The position numbers were made by a program, and so were the translations under genes. The notes under the pieces are model-generated. The model was not told the origin of the DNA, ran no database searches, and worked only from the letters and a program-made list of their open reading frames with translations. This document shows positions 1 to 9,444 of a stretch of DNA of 64,000 nucleotides, piece by piece; within the stretch, counting starts at the first letter, position 1, and every line of letters begins with the position of its first letter. Origin of the DNA: Hymenobacter sp. 15J16-1T3B (GTDB lineage: Bacteria; Bacteroidota; Bacteroidia; Cytophagales; Hymenobacteraceae); NCBI RefSeq assembly GCF_020711235.1, contig NZ_JAJFAV010000003.1:310001-374000 (forward strand), read 5' to 3'.

Positions 1-517
1 GCATGCGCATGGTGTAGTTACCGTTGGCATCAGTGCTGACGCCGTTGCGGGTGCCTTTTTGCCAGATGGTTGCGCCCACCAGCGGCTTGCCGTTTTCGTC
101 GAGGATGCGGCCCCGGACGGCCACCGTGCGCAGGGCGGTGGCTTCGGCGGCTACGGCGTCGGCGCCGGCCAGCGCCGGGGCTTTGGCCACGGGCAGGCGG
201 TTGCCGGCAAAGACGGCGCTGCCCAGCAGTGCCCCGCCCATCACCAGCCCGGCCGCCCGGCGGCGGAACCGCTCCGGTTCGGTGCGGATCAGGTCGAACT
301 GCCGCTGCACCCAGCCCAGGGGCTTCACGGCGTGGCCCTTGCTCTGCAGCTCGTGAAAGCGGCGCAGGGTCTCGTCGGCCGTCTGGGCGTTGGCCTTCAG
401 GTAAGCGTCCACCAGGGCCGTGTTGGCACCCGACAGGTCGCCGCGCAGGTAGGCGTCGCGGTAGGCGGGGAGGAGCTGGCCGGAGGTGGGGTGGAAGGGC
501 GTGGCGGAGAGTTTCAT
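1..517 (-). CDS. Carboxypeptidase-regulatory-like domain protein (3' end beyond window)
   Basis: The reading frame starts at the ATG complementary to 515-517 and is open to the window edge, so the C-terminus is missing. About 172 codons are visible. The first ~75 residues are a charged cytoplasmic segment (MKLSATPFHP, then helices rich in Ala, Asp and Arg). A short hydrophobic stretch with the core AGLVMGGALLGSAVFAG follows at roughly residues 85-105. After an Ala-rich linker comes VRGRILDENGKPLVGATIWQ, the opening strand pattern of a CarboxypepD_reg-like beta-sandwich. In Bacteroidota this arrangement is common in membrane-anchored proteins with a periplasmic Ig-like domain, sometimes ending in a TonB-like C-terminus. 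That ending cannot be checked here, and the function is unknown. Confidence 0.75.
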   Translation of the reverse strand, partial: MKLSATPFHPTSGQLLPAYRDAYLRGDLSGANTALVDAYLKANAQTADETLRRFHELQSKGHAVKPLGWVQRQFDLIRTEPERFRRRAAGLVMGGALLGSAVFAGNRLPVAKAPALAGADAVAAEATALRTVAVRGRILDENGKPLVGATIWQKGTRNGVSTDANGNYTMRM

Positions 518-780
518 GCGGGCGGCGGTTGAGCGGTGTGGCCTGTGAGAGTGATACAAAGGTGCGGCGCCCCGCAACGGGCCGCTCGTTTACTCGCCGA
601 ATCAGGGGAAGTGCTAAACGAAGGACGGATTACGGTGGGTAAACCGCGGCCCGCGCTTCGATGGCGGCTGGGCACCCCGCCTGGCGCCGCCAGCCAGAGG
701 ATGAGCAAGGCTAGCGGGCAAAGCCGACTTTTCCCTTCCAGTCGATTGTGGTCAGCAGCACATAGGTGGTATCCGACTGC

Positions 781-1284
781 TCAGTGGCCAGCAGGCGCAC
801 GGCGCGTATAGGCTTGGTTCACACCGGGAGCATAGCCTTGGTGCTGCTCCAGCGGACCAACGGGCGTAATCAGCTCCCTCTGAATAGCGCTTAGCAAGCC
901 CCCGCTACGGCGAATCGCGCAACGGGCGTCGGAATACTCGACGGGTTGAGCAAGCAGGGCAAAGACCGGGACAGAAACCAGCGCGAAGAAAACCCGGTCC
1001 AACAGGTAGGCGCCGGCCAGGGCCGCCGGGTAGACAAACCAGCCGCCGAAGTAGAGTTTGCCCGCCCAGCCCAACTGGCGGCGCAGCAGAAAATAGATGC
1101 TCGCCGCCAACCAGGCGGCGACGAAGGGCAGCGCATCGGCCCACTGTCCGCGTAAGGAGAGCCGGGCCACGCGGAACGCCAGTAGTTGCAGCAACGCCAG
1201 GCCCCAGCCGCTCAGGTGTATCCACCGAAGCAACTGGGGCCTAGCGTTGATTGACGGCAGCTGAGTCAGGCCAAACGTGAGCAA
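781..1284 (-). CDS. Hypothetical membrane protein, both ends suspect (possible frameshift)
   Basis: A 167-aa frame with several hydrophobic segments (around WADALPFVAAWLAASIYFLL and FGGWFVYPAALAGAYLL) lies just downstream of dapA on the same strand. No domain is recognised. The only in-frame start is a TTG inside what looks like a membrane helix. The frame is open further upstream (KKAGWLVGTALSYYLL) into the dapA stop region, with no ATG. At the 3' end the frame ends in an unconvincing tail after GYAPGVNQAYTR. The +1 frame continues plausibly as AVRLLATEQSDTTYVLL and stops at 711-713. The gene may therefore be frameshifted or decaying. A real but unusual membrane protein remains possible. Confidence 0.45.
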   Translation of the reverse strand: MLTFGLTQLPSINARPQLLRWIHLSGWGLALLQLLAFRVARLSLRGQWADALPFVAAWLAASIYFLLRRQLGWAGKLYFGGWFVYPAALAGAYLLDRVFFALVSVPVFALLAQPVEYSDARCAIRRSGGLLSAIQRELITPVGPLEQHQGYAPGVNQAYTRRAPAGH

Positions 1285-1324
1285 ATAGTAACTCAGCGCC
1301 GTGCCGACAAGCCAACCGGCCTTT

Positions 1325-2191
1325 TTACAGCAGCGCCTTGATGCGCGCTTTCAGGCCTTCCGAGGCCTCCAGCAGCGGCAAGCGCACGGCGCCGGGAATT
1401 ACGTCCAGCAGCTCCAGGGCGGCTTTCACGCCCACGGGGTTGGCCTCTTCGTACATCAGCGGGTTCAGCGGTAGCAGCTCGAACAGCAGTTGGCTGGCGG
1501 CTGGGTAGTTGCCGGCCAGCGCGTGGCGGGTCATGTCCGAGAACTTGCGCGGGAAGGCGTTGGCCAGCACCGAGATGATGCCCACCCCGCCGAACGAGAT
1601 GAGCGGAGTGGTGAGCATGTCGTCGCCGGAGATGAGCAGGAAGTCGGCGGGCTTGCCGGCGGCAATCTGCATGCACTGCTCCACGTTGCCGCTGGCTTCC
1701 TTGGTGCCGATGATGTTCGGGTGCTGGGCCAGCGTGAGGGTGGTTTCGGCGGTGATGTTGGAAGCCGTGCGGCCCGGCACGTTGTAGAGCAGCACCGGCA
1801 CCGGGGCCGCGTCGGCCAGGCGCTGGTAGTGGGCCACGATGCCGCGCTGCGTGGGCTTGTTGTAGTAGGGCGAGGCCGACAGGATGGCCGTAATGCCCGC
1901 CAGATCGGTGCTGCGGATGGTGCGCTCCACGGCGGCCGTGTCGTTGCCGCCGATGCCGTAGACCAGCGGCACGCGGCCGGCCACGTGCTCCTTGGCCACG
2001 CGCAGGATTTCCGCTTTTTCCTCCGTGGTGGTGGTCGGCGACTCGGCCGTGGTGCCGTTGATGACGAGGTATTCCACCCCGCCGTCGATGACAAAATCGA
2101 GCAGGCGGCGCAGGGCCGGGTAGTCAACGGAGAAGTCGGTGGGGGAGAAGGGCGTAACCAGGGCGACGCCGGTGCCGTGAAGTTTGTGCAT
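1325..2191 (-). CDS. dapA: 4-hydroxy-tetrahydrodipicolinate synthase
   Basis: This cytoplasmic enzyme condenses pyruvate with aspartate semialdehyde, the first committed step of the diaminopimelate/lysine pathway. The 288-aa length is normal for the family (about 290). The protein is a single TIM barrel. Visible family residues are the INGTTAES motif (Thr47-Thr48), SPYYNKPTQ near 107-115, YNVPGRT with Tyr136 and Arg141, and the Schiff-base lysine Lys164 in GTKEASGN. The ATG start gives a standard N-terminus (MHKLHGTGVALVTPF). A decaying membrane ORF follows on the same strand. The divergently placed deacetylase gene shares the upstream region. Confidence 0.97.
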   Translation of the reverse strand: MHKLHGTGVALVTPFSPTDFSVDYPALRRLLDFVIDGGVEYLVINGTTAESPTTTTEEKAEILRVAKEHVAGRVPLVYGIGGNDTAAVERTIRSTDLAGITAILSASPYYNKPTQRGIVAHYQRLADAAPVPVLLYNVPGRTASNITAETTLTLAQHPNIIGTKEASGNVEQCMQIAAGKPADFLLISGDDMLTTPLISFGGVGIISVLANAFPRKFSDMTRHALAGNYPAASQLLFELLPLNPLMYEEANPVGVKAALELLDVIPGAVRLPLLEASEGLKARIKALL

Positions 2192-2207
2192 GAGGGGCCG
2201 AATCCGT

Positions 2208-2215
2208 TAGTTTTG
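2208..2215 (+). promoter_or_regulatory. Putative -7 box (TAGTTTTG) for the deacetylase gene
   Basis: TAGTTTTG fits the Bacteroidota -7 consensus TAnnTTTG. It lies in the dapA/deacetylase intergenic region on the + strand, about 100 bases before the ATG at 2318. No clear -33 TTTG partner was found, so this is a weak call. Confidence 0.35.
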
Positions 2216-2317
2216 TAGGGTGAACCGGCCCGGCGAAGGTACGAAGGCGTCAGGCTTTGGCCGGTTCCGCTAGCTCGAATTCCTCCCTCAGGCCGCTCCG
2301 GCCGCTTCTTACCCCGC

Positions 2318-3262
2318 ATGTCGCAACGTTTTTCTGCTCTCCTGCTAGGCACCGCTGCCCTGGCCGCCGGCCTCGCCGTGTCATCCTGCAACACCGAAAA
2401 GGCTTCGGCTTCGGAATCCGAAGCGCCAGCCAACGCCACGGCCGAAGCCATGTCGGGCGCGGCGGCCACGGCGGCGGAGGAAAAAGCCGCTACCCCGGCC
2501 GATGCCACGACCTCGGCACCTGACCCGAGCACCATTCCGGCCTCGGCCGTGGGCAACGCCGCCGCCATTCTGGCCCGCCCGCAGGTGCCCATTCTGTGCT
2601 ACCACCAGATTCGCGACTGGCGCGCCAAGGACTCCAAAGGCGCCAAGGATTACATCGTGCCGGTGGACCGCTTCAAGGAGCAGATCAAGATGCTGGCCGA
2701 CTCGGGCTACCACACCATCCTGCCCGACCAGCTCTACGCCTACCTGACCACCGGCGCCAAATTGCCGAGCAAGCCGGTCATGCTCACCTTCGACGATACC
2801 GACCTCGACCAGTTCACCGTGGCCAAGCCCACGCTCGACAAGTACGGCTACAAGGCCGTATACTTCGTGATGACCGTGTCGCTGGGCCGCCCCAACTACA
2901 TGAGCAAGGCGCAGGTGAAGCAGCTCTCCGACGAGGGCAACATCATCGGCTCGCACACCTGGGACCACCACAACGTGAAGAAGTACCAGGGCCAGGATTG
3001 GGTGACGCAGGTGGAGAAGCCCACCAAGACGCTGGAAGAAATTACCGGCAAGAAAATCAACTACTTCGCCTACCCCTTCGGCCTCTGGAACCCCGAAGCC
3101 ATTCCGGAGCTGAAGAAGCGTGGCATGGTGGCCGCCTTCGTGCTGGCCGAAAAGCGCGACCAGCAGGACCCGCTTTTCACCATCCGCCGCATCATCGCCT
3201 CGGGCTACTGGAGCCCCAAGACCCTGCACAACAGCATCGTGCAGAGCTTCGACGGCAAGTAA
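2318..3262 (+). CDS. Lipoprotein polysaccharide deacetylase (NodB-like)
   Basis: This is a carbohydrate esterase 4-type deacetylase, probably acting on cell-wall or capsular N-acetylated glycan. Residues 1-24 form a lipoprotein signal ending in the lipobox AVSSC, so the enzyme should be membrane-anchored. An Ala/Glu-rich low-complexity linker runs to about residue 80. The NodB domain follows: VPILCYHQIRDW, the catalytic and metal motif MLTFDDT (Asp-Asp), GSHTWDHH with the metal-binding histidines, and FAYPFG. The length is 314 aa. The specific substrate cannot be told. The gene is followed by a repeat element that contains a strong terminator. Confidence 0.9.
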   Translation: MSQRFSALLLGTAALAAGLAVSSCNTEKASASESEAPANATAEAMSGAAATAAEEKAATPADATTSAPDPSTIPASAVGNAAAILARPQVPILCYHQIRDWRAKDSKGAKDYIVPVDRFKEQIKMLADSGYHTILPDQLYAYLTTGAKLPSKPVMLTFDDTDLDQFTVAKPTLDKYGYKAVYFVMTVSLGRPNYMSKAQVKQLSDEGNIIGSHTWDHHNVKKYQGQDWVTQVEKPTKTLEEITGKKINYFAYPFGLWNPEAIPELKKRGMVAAFVLAEKRDQQDPLFTIRRIIASGYWSPKTLHNSIVQSFDGK

Positions 3263-3287
3263 GAAGCTTGGGCTAGCACCGGTTCAC

Positions 3288-3480
3288 CCCGTGGTCATGG
3301 CGAGCGAAGCGCGCAAGCCGTCCGCTCGCGGCAAGCCGGTGAGAAAAGCCCTTACTAAGAAACAGCAGCGCCCGAGACTGATGCTACAGTCTCGGGCGCT
3401 GCTGTTTTCGGGAAGTAGGCATTGCGTCGGCGGTGTTACTGGAAGACGGCTTGCCGCGCTTCGCTCGCCATGACAACGGG
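3288..3480. repeat. ~190-bp palindromic repeat element carrying an internal terminator (copy 1)
   Basis: The outer arms at 3288-3322 and 3445-3480 are near-perfect inverted copies (core GTCATGGCGAGCGAAGCGCG; one base is missing in the left arm). Inside lies a perfect 20-bp hairpin (3361-3406). A related element is at 16327-16514. It shares the flank GGTTCACCCCGT before the left arm and ATTGCGTCGGCG before the right arm, but has an unrelated inner hairpin. No ORF is present. It resembles a small non-autonomous dispersed palindromic element. Confidence 0.75.
3361..3409 (+). terminator. Rho-independent terminator inside repeat element
   Basis: A perfect 20-bp stem (3361-3380 paired with 3387-3406, loop ATGCTA) ends in a TTTT run on the + strand. 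It probably terminates the deacetylase transcript. The stem itself also carries AACAG at its outer left end, so weak termination on the other strand is possible. Confidence 0.8.
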
Positions 3481-3534
3481 ATGCCACCATCTTGCTTCCT
3501 CGCAGTGAGGGCAATGCATTCGTTGCGGAAGCTC

Positions 3535-3915
3535 TTACTCCACCGCCAGGCCGGCGGCTTTCAGCGCCTCGAATCCGCCCGCGTTGACCACGGTCTTGAA
3601 GCCGTTCTGCAGCATGAGGGTGCCAGCCTGGGTGGCGCGGTTGCCCGATTTGCAGTAAAGCACGTAGCTCGCGTTCGGGTCGAGCTTGGCCACTTGGTCG
3701 GCAAAGTCGGTGGAGAGGAAGTTCACGTTGCGGGCGCCGCGCAGGTGGCCGGCGGCAAACTCGGCGGGCGTGCGCACGTCGAGCAAAATCACACCGGGCT
3801 TGGCCAGCTGCTGCTGAGCCTGAGCGGGCGTCACGGTGGGGGCGGTTTGCGCCTGGGCGGCCGCAGCCGTCAGGGCCAGCATCAGGGCAAAGAAGAAGGG
3901 TAGAAGCTGTTTCAT
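3535..3915 (-). CDS. Secreted rhodanese-like domain protein
   Basis: This 126-aa protein has a cleavable signal peptide (MKQLLPFFFALMLALTAAAA, then QAQ) and a single rhodanese domain. LLDVRTPAEFAAGHLRGARN is at about residues 44-63. The active-site loop is YCKSGNRA with Cys88, so it may carry a persulfide sulfur in the periplasm. The start at 3915 is preferred because it places the signal peptide at the N-terminus; the longer frame adds 11 residues without one. A terminator for the upstream ligA gene sits directly before it, so it is probably transcribed separately. The physiological acceptor is unknown. Confidence 0.9.
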   Translation of the reverse strand: MKQLLPFFFALMLALTAAAAQAQTAPTVTPAQAQQQLAKPGVILLDVRTPAEFAAGHLRGARNVNFLSTDFADQVAKLDPNASYVLYCKSGNRATQAGTLMLQNGFKTVVNAGGFEALKAAGLAVE

Positions 3916-3924
3916 AGCGAGAAT

Positions 3925-3966
3925 GAAAAAAGGCGGACGCGCTGCCAAGGTAACAACGCGTCCGCC
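3925..3966 (-). terminator. Terminator of ligA
   Basis: On the - strand the stem GGCGGACGCG (3957-3966) pairs with CGCGTCCGCC (3932-3941) and is followed by a TTTTTT run (3926-3931). It lies 30 bases past the ligA stop and just upstream of the rhodanese start. Confidence 0.85.
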
Positions 3967-3996
3967 CGATAACGTGCCGCCTGAGATTAAATTTTC

Positions 3997-6084
<2,088 letters not shown>

Positions 6085-6324
6085 TTACCCCGAACCGCGT
6101 GGCTAAAAATACTAGCGCGCCGTCTTTTCGCGGAGGCCGACCCGCCGGCCTGAAAGCCAGTCGGTTGCCGTGCCGGGTGCCCCTGATACACGGTTAAGGG
6201 CCGCGCCGCACACAAACCGGGTGTGGTAAAAGCAGTGGTGGGGCGGCCACGAGGCGCGGCGCCACGCCGGTTCGGGTTGGCCCCAGAATCCGGGACGCCC
6301 GAACAATTCGTCTAAAGCCAGGGG

Positions 6325-6879
6325 CTAGTTTTTGATCAGCACGCCGTCGGCCAGGAAGTTGACCTGCTGCACGGGCTTGGTGATGGCGGCCACTTCCTTG
6401 TCGGATTTGCCGGCGTCCTTGGCGTAGTGCTGCTGGTCGGCCACCGATACTTCCTCGCGGTGCACCCAGCCGTCGATGACCACGGTTTTGCCCTTGGTGT
6501 CTTTGGGCACGAAGAAGGCGTAGTCCTTGAAGCGTACGCGCATTTGCTTGCCGTCGGCCGTGGCCAGCGTCATCCAGCAGCCCTTGGCCTGGCACACGTC
6601 GCTGGCCTCGCCGATGAGCTTCACCTTGGCCGAATCCTGGGTGCCGAGCAGCGTGGGGAGAGCCGTCATGGGATGGGCGCCTTCTTCGGTGACGGCGGCG
6701 CCGTACACCTTGCCGGCGGCGGTAGTGGTGGCTGCCGGTCCGGCCGAATGGGCTTCCGCGTCGGCTTCGGCCTTGGATTCGGTGGCCGGTGCTTTCTCAG
6801 CGGCGGTGTCGGACGTTTGCTGCTGGCAGGCAGTGAAGAAGGCCGCGGCGGCCGTCAGGGCGAGTAACGTTCGTTTCAT
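6325..6879 (-). CDS. DUF4920 lipoprotein
   Basis: This 184-aa lipoprotein has the signal MKRTLLALTAAAAFFTAC, with the lipid-attachment Cys at residue 18. The start at 6879 is chosen over a longer frame for this reason. A Glu/Ala-rich linker leads into a DUF4920 domain with KVYGAAVTEEGAHPMTALP, then SDVCQAKGCWMTLATADG and FKDYAFFVPKD. The CxxxxCWM pair suggests a metal or redox site, but no biochemical function is established for the family. It is probably periplasmic and anchored. A lipoprotein gene of similar style lies 52 bases upstream on the same strand, so the two could be co-transcribed. Confidence 0.85.
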   Translation of the reverse strand: MKRTLLALTAAAAFFTACQQQTSDTAAEKAPATESKAEADAEAHSAGPAATTTAAGKVYGAAVTEEGAHPMTALPTLLGTQDSAKVKLIGEASDVCQAKGCWMTLATADGKQMRVRFKDYAFFVPKDTKGKTVVIDGWVHREEVSVADQQHYAKDAGKSDKEVAAITKPVQQVNFLADGVLIKN

Positions 6880-6930
6880 GCGAAGTGTGGGGTGGGACAA
6901 ACCGCACCAAACTTACGCATTCAGCGGCAG

Positions 6931-7776
6931 TTAGCGCGCAGCGCCGGCGGTGCGTTTGATGAGCACGGCGGTGTGGTCGGGCTCCTTGTCGGCGTCGTGC
7001 ATTTCGGAGCGCACCATGCCCACCCCGGGCGCGTAGTAATCGACCACGCGCTTGACCGAGCGGCGGGCTATGTCGGCGCGGGCCTGCGTCACGTACTCGT
7101 AGCGCGACTCCACCTTATAGCACTGAAACGTGCCGGCGGGCGTGGTGATGCTTTCGGGCCCGCTGAGCCGGCGTTCCGACACGTCGGTGATGACCTGCGC
7201 AATGTCGACGCTGGGCGAGCTGACCTGCACCGTGAGCTTGCCGCCCGGCAGGGCGCCGGCCGTGGGCTGGTTGGGCCACGCCAAGTGCACCGGCTCGTAG
7301 GCGAAGCGCCGGTCGCGGAAGGAGCGGAGCATGGCGGGGTCGAGCAGCAGGCGGCCGTCGGTGAGCACCGTGTCGCGGCGGCAGAGGTAGACGTATTCGT
7401 CGTTGCGCTGCAGGCGGTTGCTGGCGTCGTAAAGGGAGCTTTTCAGCAGCACTTCGGTGTAGGCCGGGGCCTTCTTGGCGGCCTCGTGGGGCGTGATGCG
7501 GGCCACTTTCAGAATCTGCAGGCCTTCGGGCTTGTTCTTTTCGTTAAGCAGCTGGTACGTCAGCTCGGTGCCGTCGCTGAGGCCGAAGGGATGCTCGCAG
7601 CTGGGGGCCGCGCCGGTGGGGGCGGGCCGGGCCATGGCCGCGGACGTGTCGACGGGCGGGGTGCCGGCGGGGGCCGCCGTGGTGAGGGCCTGCGGAGCGT
7701 CGGACGAGCGGGCGCAGCCGGCCGCGAGGGCCAGCAGGGCAAGGAAAGCAGGGAAGCGGAGCGGGTGGTGCGGCAT
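6931..7776 (-). CDS. Lipoprotein with DUF3108/TapB-like domain
   Basis: The 281-aa frame starts at 7776, which gives a lipoprotein signal MPHHPLRFPAFLALLALAAG with Cys at residue 21. The frame is open far upstream but nothing there looks coding. The mature part begins with a Pro/Ala linker, then CEHPFGLSDGTELTYQLLN. Beta-strand patterns follow, such as LTVQVSSPSVDIAQVITD and TTPAGTFQCYKVESRYEYVT, ending in VVDYYAPGVGMVRSE. This resembles the DUF3108-like/TapB family found in Bacteroidota envelopes. The role is unknown. Assignment to the family is by motif resemblance only. Confidence 0.75.
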   Translation of the reverse strand: MPHHPLRFPAFLALLALAAGCARSSDAPQALTTAAPAGTPPVDTSAAMARPAPTGAAPSCEHPFGLSDGTELTYQLLNEKNKPEGLQILKVARITPHEAAKKAPAYTEVLLKSSLYDASNRLQRNDEYVYLCRRDTVLTDGRLLLDPAMLRSFRDRRFAYEPVHLAWPNQPTAGALPGGKLTVQVSSPSVDIAQVITDVSERRLSGPESITTPAGTFQCYKVESRYEYVTQARADIARRSVKRVVDYYAPGVGMVRSEMHDADKEPDHTAVLIKRTAGAAR

Positions 7777-7951
7777 AGCAGGAGAGGAGGTCGGCAACGG
7801 ACGGGCAGCGGGGCTGCCGCGCCTGCATACGCAAAAGCCAGGCTTGGGGTATGCACCACCCGCGGCCGGCTTGCGTATGGCGGTATGCGGCCGCGGTGCT
7901 TTCTTGCGCCCGGGTTGCGTCGTTGCAGCCCCGTTTTCGCCGCTACTTGCT

Positions 7952-8206
7952 ATGGCTGATTCCACCCAATCTTCCGCCAACTGGGCCGACATGGCCGCCT
8001 CGCTGCTCTCCAAACTCTCGGGCGGCGTGGAGCTGGCCTGCACCTTCGAGCAGATGGAATTGCAGATGCCCAATCCCCAAAACCCCGCCGGCGCCCCCAC
8101 CACCTGGCGACTGAACGGCTCCCTGCGCATCCGCACCAAGGGCGACAACAAGCCCGCCGGTCAGCTGCCGCCCGCCGCCAACCCGAACCCCGGCATCGGT
8201 GGCTAG
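7952..8206 (+). CDS. Small protein of unknown function, coupled to the next gene
   Basis: An 84-aa cytoplasmic-looking protein without signal peptide starts MADSTQSSANWADM. It has a likely beta region (VELACTFEQMELQMPNP, then TWRLNGSLRIRTKGD) and a Pro/Asn-rich tail. No family is recognised. Its stop (TAG, 8204-8206) overlaps the GTG start of the next gene at 8199, so the two are probably translated together. The longer open frame upstream is antisense to the preceding lipoprotein and is not supported. Confidence 0.6.
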   Translation: MADSTQSSANWADMAASLLSKLSGGVELACTFEQMELQMPNPQNPAGAPTTWRLNGSLRIRTKGDNKPAGQLPPAANPNPGIGG

Positions 8207-8537
8207 CGGCCTCGAACTGGAGGCCCGCCTCGTCATCAGCTGGAACGGCCACGACATTCAGCTGGCGGCCTCCGGCACCTACATCATTCTGAATTTGCCC
8301 AGCGCCCAGGTGCTCGACGAGCTGACCGGCGCCGGCAAGCCCAAGGACCCCGCCAAGCCCAAAGGCCCCAAGGGCCCCGACCCGCTGCAGCAGCTCAACG
8401 ATTTGATGCGCCGCCTCGGGCTGGTGCTCGACCTGCGCGTGGCCGGCAAAACCTGGGTGACCTTCGGGGCCGGGCGCGGGCCAAAAATCACGCTCAACGC
8501 CGTGCTGGGCAAGATTGGTTCGTTTTTCCGGGGCTAA
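8199..8537 (+). CDS. Small protein of unknown function, second member of coupled pair
   Basis: A 112-aa protein starts at a GTG that overlaps the previous stop by eight bases. It has a predicted beta-rich N-half (LEARLVISWNGHDIQLAASG, then YIILNLPS), a Lys/Pro-rich linker (GKPKDPAKPKGPKGPDP) and a C-half ending in ITLNAVLGKIGSFFRG. No domain is recognised. The tight overlap with the upstream gene and the shared terminator indicate a two-gene operon whose products may interact. Confidence 0.65.
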   Translation: MASGLELEARLVISWNGHDIQLAASGTYIILNLPSAQVLDELTGAGKPKDPAKPKGPKGPDPLQQLNDLMRRLGLVLDLRVAGKTWVTFGAGRGPKITLNAVLGKIGSFFRG

Positions 8538-8555
8538 AATTTTCGGCCGTAAAAA

Positions 8556-8589
8556 GCGCGGGTAACCCTGGCTACCCGCGCCCTTTTTT
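8556..8589 (+). terminator. Terminator of the two-gene operon
   Basis: The stem GCGCGGGTA (8556-8564) pairs with TACCCGCGC (8573-8581) and is followed by CCTTTTTTG on the + strand, 18 bases past the stop of the second small gene. Confidence 0.85.
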
Positions 8590-8681
8590 GCGTACCTTGG
8601 GGGAAGCGCCACCCGCTTTGCCGGCCAACCATTTGGGGTTGCGCGCGGTTGTTTGGCTTGGTGGCTTCTCCACCGTCGGCC

Positions 8682-9326
8682 ATGAATTCGGACAAGGAAC
8701 GCAAGGACAAAGTTGGCGCCGGCCGCCCCACCCCCACCTCCGCCCGCCAGGCGAGGTTGCCGCTACTCGAGCTGGTGCTCTACCTCACCCTGGCCGGCGT
8801 CACGATGATGTTTGCCGCCCTGGTGGTGCTCTACCTCTACACCCGCACCCGCGAGGGCGACGTGGGCAGCCCGCACCCGTTTCCGCGCTGGTTTTCGCTG
8901 AGCACCGTGGTGCTGCTGATCAGCAGCTACGTGCTGGCCCAGGCCCCGCGCCTCTACCGCACCGACGACGTGCCGGCGCTGGTGCGCTGCCTGGGCGCCA
9001 CGCTGCTGCTCGGCTCCATTTTCGCCGGCTTGCAGATTCTGGGCTGGCGCGAGCTGCAAAACCAGGGCATTTTCTTTACCCGCGAGCCTTCCGGTACCTA
9101 CGTCTACCTGATTTCGGCCCTGCACGTGCTGCACCTTTTCGGCGGCATGATCTTCCTGGGCGTGCTGCTGGGCCACGCCATGCGCGCCTCCCGCGACGGA
9201 ATCCGCACCCTGGTGTTTATTCGCAATCCGTACTGGCGGGTGCGCCTGCGCCTGCTGGGCATCTTCTGGCACTTCGTCGACGCGCTGTGGGTGGCCCTGT
9301 TCACCATCTTCCTGTTCTTGTTCTGA
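8682..9326 (+). CDS. Heme-copper oxidase subunit III family protein
   Basis: A 214-aa inner-membrane protein with about five helices. Its organisation matches cytochrome c oxidase subunit III: a first helix LYLTLAGVTMMFAALVVLYL, then VVLLISSYVLAQA, the segment GTYVYLISALHVLHLFGGMI, and the C-terminal signature IFWHFVDALWVALFTIFLF. The start at 8682 (MNSDKERKDK) gives a short charged cytoplasmic N-terminus; an in-frame start 33 bases earlier is less likely. No subunits I or II are adjacent, so it is an orphan copy. It may serve a remote oxidase or the family's quinol-oxidase branch. Confidence 0.88.
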   Translation: MNSDKERKDKVGAGRPTPTSARQARLPLLELVLYLTLAGVTMMFAALVVLYLYTRTREGDVGSPHPFPRWFSLSTVVLLISSYVLAQAPRLYRTDDVPALVRCLGATLLLGSIFAGLQILGWRELQNQGIFFTREPSGTYVYLISALHVLHLFGGMIFLGVLLGHAMRASRDGIRTLVFIRNPYWRVRLRLLGIFWHFVDALWVALFTIFLFLF

Positions 9327-9358
9327 CGGCGCGGCGGCAGTTCGCGCTACGGCTAACA

Positions 9359-9398
9359 CCAAGCGGGCCCGGCAGTATTGCCGGGCCCGCTTGGTTTT
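9359..9398. terminator. Bidirectional terminator between convergent genes
   Basis: A perfect 16-bp stem (9359-9374 with 9379-9394, loop GTAT) is followed by TTTT on the + strand. It sits between the convergent oxidase subunit III and CHU_C genes, so it probably serves both. Confidence 0.85.
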
Positions 9399-9444
9399 CT
9401 GGTAAAGCAGCTGACTTTTCGCACCGCGGCCGCAGCGCCGCCGC

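Noticed and set aside
3288-3480. Short ORFs inside the palindromic element
   Set aside because: They read through both arms and the hairpin, with no start signal or conserved product in the second copy.
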